From the NCBI GenBank assembly GCA_045652445.1, contig JAZRUJ010000028.1, positions 1 through 64,000 on the forward strand: 64,000 bases of DNA, given 5' to 3'. The stretch comes from RGIG995 sp045652445 (lineage in GTDB: Bacteria; Bacillota; Clostridia; Oscillospirales; UBA644). The position numbers and the translations under genes were made by a program. The notes under the pieces were generated by a model that saw only the letters and a list, made by a program, of their open reading frames with translations, had not been told where the DNA came from and ran no database searches. The first letter of the stretch is position 1, and each line of letters opens with the position of its first letter. Below, one piece after another: positions 1-9,290 of this stretch.

Positions 1-1719
1 TCTGTTGTTGCATTCTCCAAATCCGGAGAACGTATGGTAGGTCAAGTGGCTACACGCCAGGCAATCACCAACCCCGACCGCACCATCATTTCCATTAAGC
101 GTGATATGGGTACCGACAAAAAAGTAAACATTGACGGCACCGATTACACCCCCGAAATGATTTCTGCCATGACTCTTCAGAAACTGAAGGCTGATGCAGA
201 AGCATATTTGGGCGAAAAAGTAACCCAGGCGGTCATTACCGTTCCCGCTTACTTTAACGACTCTCAGCGTCAAGCAACCAAGAACGCCGGCACCATTGCA
301 GGGCTGGAAGTTCTTCGTATTATCAACGAACCCACCGCTGCAGCACTCGCTTATGGCGTAGACAAAGAAACCTCTCAAAAGGTTATGGTTTACGACCTGG
401 GCGGCGGTACGTTTGACGTTTCCATTCTGGACATCGGCGACGGTGTTTTTGAAGTTATGGCAACCAACGGGAATACCCGTTTGGGCGGCGATGACTTCGA
501 TGAAAGAATCATGGATTACCTGGTTGCCGAATTTAAGAAAGAAAACGGCATTGATCTGTCTGCCGATAAAATGGCAATGCAGAGATTGAAGGAAGCCGCA
601 GAAAAGGCGAAGATTGAACTTTCCGGCATGACCACTTCCAATATCAATCTCCCCTTTATCACAGCAGACGCTACCGGTCCCAAACACATGGACATCACCC
701 TGACCCGTGCAAAATTCAATGAATTGACCGCCGATTTGGTAGAAGGAACCATGGTTCCCACCAAAAAGGCAATGAACGATGCGGGCCTTACCCCCGCACA
801 AATCGATAAAGTTCTTTTGGTCGGCGGTTCTTCCAGAATTCCCGCTGTTCAAGAAAAACTTAAGGATTTCTTGGGCAAAGATCCCCACAAGGGCATCAAT
901 CCCGACGAATGTGTTGCTGTCGGTGCCGCAATTCAGGGCGGTATTTTGGGTGGAGACGTTCAAGGACTGGTTCTGCTGGACGTAACGCCCCTTTCTTTGG
1001 GTGTTGAAACTTACGGCGGTATTGCTACCAAGTTGATTGAAAGAAATACCACCATTCCCGTAAAGAAGAGCCAGATCTTCACCACCGCGGCTGACAATCA
1101 AACTTCCGTTGAAGTTCATGTCATTCAAGGGGAACGGGAAATGGCTGCCGACAACAAAACTTTGGGACGGTTCCACTTGGACGGCATTCCTGCCGCACCC
1201 AAGCAGGTTCCCCAAATTGAAGTCACCTTCGACATCGACGCCAATGGTATCGTAAACGTTAGTGCAAAGGATCTCGGCACCGGCAAAGAACAAAAGATCA
1301 CCATCACCGCCTCTACCAACATGTCCAAAGAAGACGTGGAAAAGGCAGTTCAAGATGCTGAAAAGTTTGCAGAAGAAGACAAAAGACGCCGGGAAGAAGT
1401 GGAAGTTCGTAACAATGCAGATCAGATGATCTATCAATGCGAAAAATCCATGAACGACATGGGCGATAAACTGTCCGATGCTGACAAAGCACCGGTCACC
1501 GAACAAATTGAAAAACTGAAAGAAACCGTAAAGGGTAACGATACCGAAGCGATCAAAAAAGATACGGAAGAACTCCAACAGAGATTCTATAAGATTGCAG
1601 AAAAGATCTACGCCCAGCAACAACCCCAGGGCAACGTTGCTTCCGACGGAGCCGCCGCAGAACCCTCTGCCGACGGAAACGTAACGGTAGACGATTTCAA
1701 AGTTGACGACAACGACTAA
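1..1719 (+). CDS. dnaK: Chaperone protein DnaK (Hsp70), 5' end cut by window edge
   Basis: This is the ATP-dependent Hsp70 chaperone, working with DnaJ and GrpE on unfolded proteins in the cytoplasm. The open frame runs from base 1, so the start lies upstream; 572 codons remain and roughly 40 N-terminal residues are missing compared with a usual length of about 610. Visible hallmarks are the ATPase motif DLGGGTFDVS, the motif LVGGSSRIP, the linker-like VLLDVTPLSLGVET and a C-terminal lid ending in an acidic VDDFKVDDND tail. It is followed by a perfect 12-bp hairpin and then dnaJ on the same strand, the standard Firmicutes order. Upstream hrcA and grpE are expected but lie outside the window, so heat-shock (CIRCE) control cannot be checked. 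Confidence 0.98.
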   Translation, partial: SVVAFSKSGERMVGQVATRQAITNPDRTIISIKRDMGTDKKVNIDGTDYTPEMISAMTLQKLKADAEAYLGEKVTQAVITVPAYFNDSQRQATKNAGTIAGLEVLRIINEPTAAALAYGVDKETSQKVMVYDLGGGTFDVSILDIGDGVFEVMATNGNTRLGGDDFDERIMDYLVAEFKKENGIDLSADKMAMQRLKEAAEKAKIELSGMTTSNINLPFITADATGPKHMDITLTRAKFNELTADLVEGTMVPTKKAMNDAGLTPAQIDKVLLVGGSSRIPAVQEKLKDFLGKDPHKGINPDECVAVGAAIQGGILGGDVQGLVLLDVTPLSLGVETYGGIATKLIERNTTIPVKKSQIFTTAADNQTSVEVHVIQGEREMAADNKTLGRFHLDGIPAAPKQVPQIEVTFDIDANGIVNVSAKDLGTGKEQKITITASTNMSKEDVEKAVQDAEKFAEEDKRRREEVEVRNNADQMIYQCEKSMNDMGDKLSDADKAPVTEQIEKLKETVKGNDTEAIKKDTEELQQRFYKIAEKIYAQQQPQGNVASDGAAAEPSADGNVTVDDFKVDDND

Positions 1720-1733
1720 TTGATAAAAACCGC

Positions 1734-1765
1734 ATATCAAGGGGATTTCACGTTCCCCTTGATAT
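1734..1765 (+). promoter_or_regulatory. Perfect 12-bp hairpin between dnaK and dnaJ
   Basis: The arms ATATCAAGGGGA (1734-1745) and TCCCCTTGATAT (1754-1765) are exact reverse complements around an 8-base loop. No T-run follows, so it is not a standard intrinsic terminator. It sits 15 nt after the dnaK stop and ends 20 nt before the dnaJ start. It could stabilise the 3' end of dnaK mRNA or mark a processing site that sets the dnaK to dnaJ ratio; that role is inferred. Confidence 0.75.
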
Positions 1766-1785
1766 GTTCGTGTAAGAGGAAAAAC

Positions 1786-2946
1786 ATGGCAGATAAACGC
1801 GATTTTTACGAGGTCTTGGGGGTTGAAAAATCCGCCAGCACAGATGAACTGAAGAAAGCATACCGTCAAATGGCAAAAAAATATCACCCCGACCTGAATC
1901 CCGGAAATAAAGAAGCGGAACAAAAATTTAAAGAAGTTAACGAAGCCTACGAAGTTCTCTCCGATTCGGACAAACGGGCAAAATACGACCAGTTCGGACA
2001 CGCCGGAGTTGATCCAAATTTTGGTGCGGGTGCCGGTGGATACGGTGGTTACGGCGGAGCCTACACAAACGTCGATCTGGGAGATATTTTCGGAGATGTT
2101 TTCGGCAATTTCTTTGGAGGGGGTGCAACGCGACGCCGTTCTTCCGCAGTCCCGGGAGACGACGTAGATACCGCGTTAACGCTGACCTTTGAAGAAGCCG
2201 TATTCGGATGTAAAAAATCCGTAACCATTACCCGAAAAGAAAACTGCTCGGAATGTAACGGCAGCGGTGCTGCAAAGGGAACGACGGCGGAAACCTGTCC
2301 CACCTGCCGAGGCACCGGTCGAGTTCGCACCGTACAACAAACCATGTTTGGTGCAATGCAAAGCGAACGAACCTGTACCACTTGCTACGGGACGGGGAAA
2401 ATCATTAAAACTCCTTGTAAAAACTGCAACGGAACCGGACAAGAACGGAAACAACGTACCATTACCGTCAACATTCCTGCAGGGATTGCAAACGGTCAGG
2501 TAATCACCTTGAACGGACAAGGCTGTGCCGGCATCAAGGGGGGTCCTGCCGGAGATTTGAATATTTCCATTAAGGTAAAACCCCACAGCATTTTCGAACG
2601 GAAAAACTTTGATCTGTTCTGCGATTTCCCCATTACGTTCCCTCAAGCGGCATTAGGCAGCGAAATTGAAGTTCCGCTGTTGGATGGAAGCAAGGTAACA
2701 CAAAAAATTGATGCGGGAACCCAAAGCGGAACGGTCTTGAACCTAAAAGGAAAAGGTGTCCCCTATCTTAACTCAAAAGGGAAGGGCAACCTTTACGTCC
2801 GCATTGTTGTGGAAACGCCGAAAAACCTCAATTCCAAACAGAAAGAATTACTCAAAGAATTTGACGCCGTAGAAAACAAGAGAACCTACGAAAAGAAGTC
2901 TTCTTTTGCAGACAAAGTAAAAAAATTCCTTAGTGCAGAAGAATAA
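1786..2946 (+). CDS. dnaJ: Chaperone protein DnaJ (Hsp40)
   Basis: DnaJ is the co-chaperone that delivers substrates to DnaK and stimulates its ATPase. The 386-residue protein starts at the ATG at 1786 behind AAGAGGA; the open frame extends further upstream, but only through the intergenic hairpin. The J domain covers about residues 5-70 with the essential HPD in KKYHPDLNP. It is followed by a Gly/Phe-rich stretch (GAGAGGYGGYGG), then four CxxCxGxG zinc motifs (CSECNGSG, CPTCRGTG, CTTCYGTG, CKNCNGTG), and the C-terminal substrate-binding domains. Length and order are those of a type I DnaJ. It is most likely co-transcribed with dnaK, and a strong terminator follows. Confidence 0.98.
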   Translation: MADKRDFYEVLGVEKSASTDELKKAYRQMAKKYHPDLNPGNKEAEQKFKEVNEAYEVLSDSDKRAKYDQFGHAGVDPNFGAGAGGYGGYGGAYTNVDLGDIFGDVFGNFFGGGATRRRSSAVPGDDVDTALTLTFEEAVFGCKKSVTITRKENCSECNGSGAAKGTTAETCPTCRGTGRVRTVQQTMFGAMQSERTCTTCYGTGKIIKTPCKNCNGTGQERKQRTITVNIPAGIANGQVITLNGQGCAGIKGGPAGDLNISIKVKPHSIFERKNFDLFCDFPITFPQAALGSEIEVPLLDGSKVTQKIDAGTQSGTVLNLKGKGVPYLNSKGKGNLYVRIVVETPKNLNSKQKELLKEFDAVENKRTYEKKSSFADKVKKFLSAEE

Positions 2947-2950
2947 GAAA

Positions 2951-2980
2951 AACAACCCACGATATCGTGGGTTGTTTTTT
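2951..2980 (+). terminator. Intrinsic terminator after dnaJ
   Basis: A perfect 13-bp palindromic stem (AACAACCCACGAT and its complement, 2951-2976) runs into a T-run. It lies 5 nt after the dnaJ stop and closes the dnaK-dnaJ unit. Confidence 0.93.
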
Positions 2981-3029
2981 AATTCTTCCACAGAAAATAG
3001 AAGAAATTCTTTCAATTTGCAAAAAACGG

Positions 3030-3058
3030 TTGCAAATAACACAAAACTATGATATAAT
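3030..3058 (+). promoter_or_regulatory. SigA-type promoter of the YD-repeat gene
   Basis: TTGCAA (3030-3035), a 17-base spacer and TATAAT (3053-3058) lie 45 nt upstream of the ATG at 3103. The preceding gene ends in a strong terminator, so this promoter is needed. Confidence 0.8.
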
Positions 3059-3102
3059 AAAAGTACCATCATTCTTGAAAAATCCCAGAAAGGTTGATGA
3101 AT

Positions 3103-5334
3103 ATGGATCCAAAATTTCTTGAGGAATTGCAAAAATTAAAAGAACAAAAAGATGCAGATCTGAACAAGATGCAGGATCTGCAACAATTGAGCATACCCGA
3201 TTTTGAGGAATTAGAATTGCCGGAAATTGAACCGGAACCGGAAGGTACTGTTTCCGGTGGCACGATTCAATTCGAAAAGGTCACGGAAGAATCTATGCCT
3301 ATCTCCACGCCCGCTCCGGGCGGTCGCAGAGGCCGGAAACCTGAAGAATATAAAAAACCTGCAAAAGAAAAAATTGAAGATCCGAAACGAAAAAAAATCA
3401 GAAATACAATTTTAATTTCTGCGGCATCTTCCCTGTTTGCTGTTGCCATTCTTTTGACGGCGTTTTTTGGAATCCGCAATGCGAACCAAAAAAACTATTC
3501 CTATCCCTATCTGGGCATGGGGGTTGCCATTGAAAACGGAGTAAATCAATACACTTTTTTTGGAAACCTTCATACGATCACCCAATACGGTGCTATCGGT
3601 CAATTGCAAGCCCAGGCTGAATTTAAAAGGGGTAATTGCATTAAAGAAACCATCTATACCGCAGAGGGAAATGTAAATTACTATTACACCCACGAATATG
3701 ACGGTGATTTTCGCATTGGATCTGCCTTGTATCAAGATGGACAGATTGTTCAATCGGTCAGCTATGCAAAAGAAAAAGATGGTAAAATTAAGGCAACAAC
3801 CATTTATTATTTGGAAGAAAATCGGGAAGAAATTTCCCTTCTAACCCTATCAGAAGATGGAAACCTGACGCTAAAAGAAACCCAAACTGACGGTCAAATT
3901 CTTCTGCAACAATATAACGGACCCCTGGTAGCGGAATCAACTTTGACCGAAAATGACGGAACCGTTGTTTCTCGGTATGTTTATGAATACAACGGCAATA
4001 AACAATTATTAACCCAGACGGAGTACGATGGAAATAACGGAATTCAAAGCCGCACAGTCAACCAATACAACGAAAAAAATTTGTTGACGAAAACAATTTT
4101 CTATAACGGCGACGGCGATATTCTCAATTACGACACCTATAATTACGATCAAAACGGAAACCCCATCAAACAGGTTCAATATTCCGGCAACGGAACAATG
4201 CTGAATCAAATTTTGAGGGTGTTTAACGATAAAAACCGTGTTGTAAAAGAAACCAGCCTGAAATCCGACGGTTCCATTCAATATTGCACCGGATACGATT
4301 ACGATGACCGGGGAAATGTATTCAAATCCATTGTTTACGATACGGAAAACAGTACCGTCATTCGGCAATATACATTATTGACTCGTAACGAAGCGGGAAC
4401 CGTTATTGAAAGCAACACTTACAATGCTGCAAAAACGCTTATTGAAAAAATTCTATACAACCATAGTGGTTTTCTAACAAACCGCTATCAATACAATGAC
4501 AGCGGAAATCTAACGTTGGAAGAACTTTTGCAGTATGATCAAAAACAACGGGTCACCCTGAAATCCACAACCAACTATACCGACGACGGAAAAAAGAAGA
4601 ACGCTTTTAGCGAACAGTACGACGAAATGGGGCTTGTGGTTGTTCAGGTGGAAGAAAATGTAGAAGAAAGCCTTTATATCCAACGCCTATTTGAATATCA
4701 TTCAGACGGATGGAGACAAAAAGAAACCGCTTTCGACAAAAACGGAAAAACCCTCTTTGAACGGCAATACGACCAAAAAGGCCGCATTAAATCCGAAAAA
4801 TTGTTTGAAAAGGGTGTTCAAACGGTCTCGAATGAATACGTCTATGATGAAAATGACCGTGTCGTTACGAAAAGTTCTTTGGATTCTCTGACAAGTATTC
4901 TCATTAAAACCGTTTATACCTACGATAAAAACGGCATTCTTCTTTCTTCGCTGGATTCCAACGTGTTAGGCGTTGCCATAACAAAACGGGAATATGACAA
5001 ACAAGGATTGGTTACCGAAATTACTAATTATGACGACGACGGATTCATAAACGGTTATGTTAAATTTGAATACGATGATCAATCCCGCGTAATTGTTGAA
5101 AAACGCTATGATATTGAAAAAAATTACGTAGGAAAAACCGTATATTACTACCGCGTCGACGGTGGGACTGATTACACAATCTATGACGAATCGGACGTCG
5201 CTGTGGAAGATTCCAGAGGCTCGGAATATCTACCCGACAATGACGACAGTAATAACGATGATCAAAATCAAAATACCGACAGCACAGACACCAATACCCC
5301 ATCTAGCGACGCAACGCAAAACAACAACAACTAA
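3103..5334 (+). CDS. Membrane-anchored YD/RHS-like repeat protein
   Basis: This 743-residue protein has a charged N-terminal segment of about 100 residues, a single membrane helix at about 104-127 (ending LLTAFFGI), and an external region made of repeats of roughly 20-25 residues with YD or YN cores: YDYDDRGNV, YDEMGLVV, YDQKGRIK, YDKNGILL, YDKQGLVT, YDDQSRVI. These resemble YD (RHS/WapA-type) repeats. The C-terminus is a low-complexity Asn/Asp/Thr tail. TTG 3094 and ATG 3097 are in frame, but ATG 3103 has the better spacing to AGAAAGG. The lack of a signal peptide suggests cytoplasm-in, repeats-out topology. No toxin or metallopeptidase-like end is visible, so it does not look like a classical polymorphic toxin. 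It is monocistronic with its own promoter and terminator. Function unknown. Confidence 0.85.
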   Translation: MDPKFLEELQKLKEQKDADLNKMQDLQQLSIPDFEELELPEIEPEPEGTVSGGTIQFEKVTEESMPISTPAPGGRRGRKPEEYKKPAKEKIEDPKRKKIRNTILISAASSLFAVAILLTAFFGIRNANQKNYSYPYLGMGVAIENGVNQYTFFGNLHTITQYGAIGQLQAQAEFKRGNCIKETIYTAEGNVNYYYTHEYDGDFRIGSALYQDGQIVQSVSYAKEKDGKIKATTIYYLEENREEISLLTLSEDGNLTLKETQTDGQILLQQYNGPLVAESTLTENDGTVVSRYVYEYNGNKQLLTQTEYDGNNGIQSRTVNQYNEKNLLTKTIFYNGDGDILNYDTYNYDQNGNPIKQVQYSGNGTMLNQILRVFNDKNRVVKETSLKSDGSIQYCTGYDYDDRGNVFKSIVYDTENSTVIRQYTLLTRNEAGTVIESNTYNAAKTLIEKILYNHSGFLTNRYQYNDSGNLTLEELLQYDQKQRVTLKSTTNYTDDGKKKNAFSEQYDEMGLVVVQVEENVEESLYIQRLFEYHSDGWRQKETAFDKNGKTLFERQYDQKGRIKSEKLFEKGVQTVSNEYVYDENDRVVTKSSLDSLTSILIKTVYTYDKNGILLSSLDSNVLGVAITKREYDKQGLVTEITNYDDDGFINGYVKFEYDDQSRVIVEKRYDIEKNYVGKTVYYYRVDGGTDYTIYDESDVAVEDSRGSEYLPDNDDSNNDDQNQNTDSTDTNTPSSDATQNNNN

Positions 5335-5335
5335 C

Positions 5336-5368
5336 AAAAAGAGCGAGTTGAAAAACTCGCTCTTTTTT
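5336..5368. terminator. Bidirectional terminator between convergent genes
   Basis: The stem AGAGCGAGTT / AACTCGCTCT is flanked by an A-run on the left and a T-run on the right. It can therefore end both the rightward YD-repeat transcript and the leftward rnmV operon. Confidence 0.9.
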
Positions 5369-5369
5369 A

Positions 5370-5939
5370 TTAACGTTTCATATCGTTGAAAAATTCTTCC
5401 CGGCTTCGCATTAGATTTAAAATTTCAAGAAATTTTCGGGGAGACAAATGTGCCGGAAGTCCCAGCCGTTTTTGATATTCCGCCCTTAATTTACGGCTTT
5501 CTGCCCCACCTAAAAGCCCCATTTCATACAGGTCCGCATTGGTGACGGGATTTTTTGTGTCACAAATCGGAGCAGATGCAAATTCCAAAATAGAAGAAAG
5601 CAACTCTTCCGGCATCGCCTCTACACCCAATTTCCCCTCTGCAGAAGGATTCTTTTTTCGCTTCTCTTTCCCGAACCGATCGGGAATATAGGCATTTCGA
5701 ATATATTGAGGTCCGATGGCACCAATCAAATAATTGCGAATTGCCATTCCAGAACGGTCGGAATCGGTTAACAAAATCAATCCTTTTTCCCGTGCAAGCG
5801 TTCGTAAGGTTTCCAATTTCGCAGTATCGGAAAAGATTCCAAACCCTCCGGTTTGTACGATAACTCCGTCCACCACTTTAGACAACGCTATTTGATCGTA
5901 TTTTCCTTCTACTACGATTACGGAATCTACGTGGATCAT
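5370..5939 (-). CDS. rnmV: Ribonuclease M5 (5S rRNA maturase), TOPRIM protein
   Basis: RNase M5 makes the final cuts in precursor 5S rRNA in low-GC Gram-positives. The 189-residue protein carries the TOPRIM fold: the glutamate of VVEGKYD (about residue 10) and the acidic DSD of LLTDSDRSG (about residue 60) are the metal-binding residues. Length and the C-terminal helical extension fit the RnmV/DUF4093 family. It is the last gene of the long leftward operon; its ATG overlaps the holA stop as ATGA, which implies translational coupling. In B. subtilis rnmV neighbours ksgA; here it sits with holA instead. Confidence 0.9.
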   Translation of the reverse strand: MIHVDSVIVVEGKYDQIALSKVVDGVIVQTGGFGIFSDTAKLETLRTLAREKGLILLTDSDRSGMAIRNYLIGAIGPQYIRNAYIPDRFGKEKRKKNPSAEGKLGVEAMPEELLSSILEFASAPICDTKNPVTNADLYEMGLLGGAESRKLRAEYQKRLGLPAHLSPRKFLEILNLMRSREEFFNDMKR

Positions 5940-6928
5940 AATACCTCCATGGCTTCCGTCAAAAGACGGACAACTAAAAGATCCGCATCTACGGCAGAAG
6001 ATTTAGAAAGGACATCAATTTCAGCACAAACGTCCATCAACCGTTCTAAAGATTCCAAGGGAATTTTAGAAAGAATTTGAGAATAACGGCGAACCAAAAA
6101 TTCCTTAAATTCCGAAATTTCGGCTCGAACCGACTCCGGTTGTCCTTCCGTCAATTTCAATTTATAAAGCCCACCGAAACAAGCATACAAAGACCCCAGG
6201 ATCTTTTGAGGAGGGGTTCGCAATGCACGGAGATCGTTCAACACCTCAAATACCTTGTCCGGTTGCTTTTTCAACAGATAGTCATTCAATTCATAGGCTC
6301 GTGCCTGAACGGTTTTTACGCATAATTTTTCCAATGCCGTACGGGTAACTTCCCCGTGACAGTAAGAAGCAATTTTGTCTATTTCCGAGAGCATCAACTC
6401 CATGTTTCGCTCTTCCACCGACAAAAAATAGTCCACCTGTTCAGGGGATATGGAACATCCCCGTCGTTGAAATTGCTGTGCAACCCACCGGGACAAGGTC
6501 CGATCATCTACGATTTGAATCTTCAGCATTAGCCCAACATCCGAAATTTTGGACTTCAATGCCTTGTAGGTTTTGCTTCGGGCGTCCGGCTCTTCAATAT
6601 CTTGGCAGATAATAATTGAGGTATCTTCGGGAATATCACAATCTTGACTTGCTAAAAATTCGGCTACAGGAGAAGACATCGGGAGATCTGAAATCAATAA
6701 AATCTTACGCTCGCCCAAAGGACATAGCCATAATTCTTCGGAAAACGTATCTAAATCCACTTTTTTTCCTTCATAACGATGCAAGTCCGTATCCTGATTA
6801 TCAGGCAACATAGCAGAAATTAGGGATTTAAGGTAGAAACGCTTTAAATAGGGTTCTTCTCCATAAAAGTAGTACAAAGGACGGAACGTTTTTCGTTCCA
6901 GGTCTTGCTTGAGAGCGTCAAGACTCAT
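5936..6928 (-). CDS. holA: DNA polymerase III subunit delta
   Basis: HolA is the clamp-loader delta subunit that opens the beta sliding clamp. The protein is 330 residues, normal for the family, and begins with the typical segment RPLYYFYGEEPYLKRFY. A mid-protein region containing SVEERNMELMLSEIDKIASYC matches the family's domain II/III. Like other delta subunits it lacks an active ATPase site. It overlaps the comEC 3' end by 11 nt and the rnmV start by 4 nt, so it is translated as part of the operon. The comEC-holA adjacency is common in Firmicutes. Confidence 0.93.
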   Translation of the reverse strand: MSLDALKQDLERKTFRPLYYFYGEEPYLKRFYLKSLISAMLPDNQDTDLHRYEGKKVDLDTFSEELWLCPLGERKILLISDLPMSSPVAEFLASQDCDIPEDTSIIICQDIEEPDARSKTYKALKSKISDVGLMLKIQIVDDRTLSRWVAQQFQRRGCSISPEQVDYFLSVEERNMELMLSEIDKIASYCHGEVTRTALEKLCVKTVQARAYELNDYLLKKQPDKVFEVLNDLRALRTPPQKILGSLYACFGGLYKLKLTEGQPESVRAEISEFKEFLVRRYSQILSKIPLESLERLMDVCAEIDVLSKSSAVDADLLVVRLLTEAMEVL

Positions 6929-9290
6929 AATCGACTACCTCCATTCGAGCTCCGTCAGAGCGAATCGTCACCGTGGATAATTGATCCGTCCGTAGAATCT
7001 GGGAACCTACCCCCAAGATCCGATCTATCGCTTCTTGGGTTGGGTGTCCATAAGAATTTTTTGCTCCCACGGAGATTACGGAATAAACGGGAGTCACAGC
7101 ATCCAGAAAATTCTTGGAAGAAGAAGATTTGGAACCATGATGGGGAACCAACAGCACATCACAATCCAGACCGGAACCGTAGCAAGAAACCAAGCGTGTT
7201 TCCGCTTTTGACGTTATATCACCGGTGAACAGCCCCCGATAATTGCCAAATTCACAAAGTCCCACGATGGAGTTTTCATTTTGGTCATCGGATGTGGCAT
7301 CCAAGTGCCGGGTCAAAAGACGAAGATTGGAAGAACCCAGGGATCGTTGGGAATCATCCTCTAAAACCGTCAGAGTTGCTCCCTCATTTTCCGCCAATAC
7401 GACAATTTGTGCATAAAGAGAAGCATCGCCCTCTGTATAAGGAATGATGATTTCCTTGATTTCTTTTTCCTCGCAGAGATCTTCCAAACCATTGGCGTGA
7501 TCATCGTGAAGATGAGAGATTAAAACAAACTCAACTTCGTTAATCCCCGCAGACGTAAGATAATCGGATGCTACCATCCCCGGCTGTTTTGTTCCGCCGC
7601 AATCCACCACATAGGCTTGTTGATTTAAAATCGTAACAATGCAATTCCCCTGACCAACATCCAAAAATGCTGTTTGCAAAACATTTTCCGAGGGGGCAAC
7701 GTCTCCCACCGTAATACGGGAAGAAACCGATTCTGCAGCCTGATAGATCGTCAAAAGGGAAATTGCCGCAAAAACCAAGGAAATTCCTCTGCGAACCATT
7801 CGTTTCTTTTTCTTTTTTGAAGTAGTTTTAGGCATGGGGAGAAAATAAATTAACGCGGCAAGAATCAGCATAACAACAGCAAAAATCCATTGTAATGCCG
7901 GAGGAACCATTTCCACCGCGTCCATCCATGATACGGCGAAAGAAGAACAATAGATCATAAATTTTACTCCATAGCTAATTAATAACCCGAGAATTTTACA
8001 AAATGGTGAGAATACAGAAATTAACGCAATTAGAAGCAAAATCAACGCTCCGAAAAAGCATAATTGCAAGATCGGAAGCAGTATGGGAGACAAAAATAAC
8101 GACCATACGGAATAAGAATCTAACCGCATCCAAAGAATGGGCAAGGTTAAGATAAAAGCAGAAACCGAAACGCTAAACAAGGAAATGAGGTTCCGCAAAA
8201 CAGACCCGCAAATCACATGACAGCGAACAAATAACCATTGTATAATTGCTTTAATAACGGGGGAAGAAAACAATAGAATGCCCAACGCTGCACAAAAAGA
8301 TAATTGAAAAGACAGAGACCATACGGAGTATGGCGAAACCAAAAGGATTACAATCGCAGAAAGACCCAGCCGATTAAACGGCTCCGTGCGAACAGAGACC
8401 CATGTGCCTCCAAACACAATAAGGTTCATGATAACGGCTCGACAAACCGAAGGTGTAAATCCTGAAAAAAGCAAAATAATCCCGAGAGACAAAACCGATA
8501 GAATTATTTGAAGCCGTATGTCCCTCATTTTTTGAAGGAAAAATAAAACGAAAGAAATAAAGACCGAAACGTGAAGTCCGGATACCGCAACCACGTGAAG
8601 CATACCGGTTTGTTGTAATACCTGATAATCTCCCGAAGACAAGGTATCTTTATTTCCCGTAAGAACAGCGTTCATAAATCCGCCTTCATCACCTCCGATA
8701 TACCGGAGAAAGGTGGTATAAGCGTATCTACGAAGGGAAGAACTTACGGTATAAAAAGACGGTTCCGGCTCGGCAGCGATAACCTCTTGGGGATTGCGAA
8801 TTACCCCGATCAACGCCACACCGTCGGAGAGATTTTCCAAAAAGTATACGTCTTTTGGGCGGGAAAAGGTAAATTCTGCCGTAACCGTTCCACCGCCGTC
8901 CGTATAATAAACAGAGCTAAAAAAGACAATTTTTTGAGAAAACGGTCCGTCCACGGGTTTTGCAACGTATCGATACGAACCTGTAGAAACGACTTTCGGA
9001 TCCTCAGTTAATTGCACCGTTGCAGTAACGGTTTTTCCATCATATGTATCAACTGTGCGATAATAATCCGTTACCGGAAAATAAAGAATCAACGTGGAGA
9101 TCAGAAAACAGCAGAGTGCAAATAAAAGATCTCTTAACCAACGAGTTTTGTATAATACGAACAGAGCCGTAAAAATCCCGACACCGAAAAGAGAAATCAG
9201 GAATCCCGAAAGAAATGCCCCGGGAAAATACCAATACAGCAATGCCGCAATACAAAGAACTACAGCTCCAAGAAAAGACGCCCGTTTCAT
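6918..9290 (-). CDS. comEC: DNA internalization competence protein ComEC/Rec2
   Basis: ComEC forms the inner-membrane channel for single-stranded DNA in natural transformation. The 790-residue protein has N-terminal membrane helices, a soluble OB-like domain, the hydrophobic Competence domain (MLHVVAVSGLHVSVFISF and following helices), more helices, and a C-terminal metallo-beta-lactamase fold with LDVGQGNC, the metal motif SHLHDDH and VPHHGSKSS. All expected parts are present and the length is full, so the gene looks functional. Its ATG overlaps the mutS2 stop by 4 nt. comEA and pilus genes are not in this window, so competence cannot be concluded. Confidence 0.95.
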   Translation of the reverse strand: MKRASFLGAVVLCIAALLYWYFPGAFLSGFLISLFGVGIFTALFVLYKTRWLRDLLFALCCFLISTLILYFPVTDYYRTVDTYDGKTVTATVQLTEDPKVVSTGSYRYVAKPVDGPFSQKIVFFSSVYYTDGGGTVTAEFTFSRPKDVYFLENLSDGVALIGVIRNPQEVIAAEPEPSFYTVSSSLRRYAYTTFLRYIGGDEGGFMNAVLTGNKDTLSSGDYQVLQQTGMLHVVAVSGLHVSVFISFVLFFLQKMRDIRLQIILSVLSLGIILLFSGFTPSVCRAVIMNLIVFGGTWVSVRTEPFNRLGLSAIVILLVSPYSVWSLSFQLSFCAALGILLFSSPVIKAIIQWLFVRCHVICGSVLRNLISLFSVSVSAFILTLPILWMRLDSYSVWSLFLSPILLPILQLCFFGALILLLIALISVFSPFCKILGLLISYGVKFMIYCSSFAVSWMDAVEMVPPALQWIFAVVMLILAALIYFLPMPKTTSKKKKKRMVRRGISLVFAAISLLTIYQAAESVSSRITVGDVAPSENVLQTAFLDVGQGNCIVTILNQQAYVVDCGGTKQPGMVASDYLTSAGINEVEFVLISHLHDDHANGLEDLCEEKEIKEIIIPYTEGDASLYAQIVVLAENEGATLTVLEDDSQRSLGSSNLRLLTRHLDATSDDQNENSIVGLCEFGNYRGLFTGDITSKAETRLVSCYGSGLDCDVLLVPHHGSKSSSSKNFLDAVTPVYSVISVGAKNSYGHPTQEAIDRILGVGSQILRTDQLSTVTIRSDGARMEVVDYES

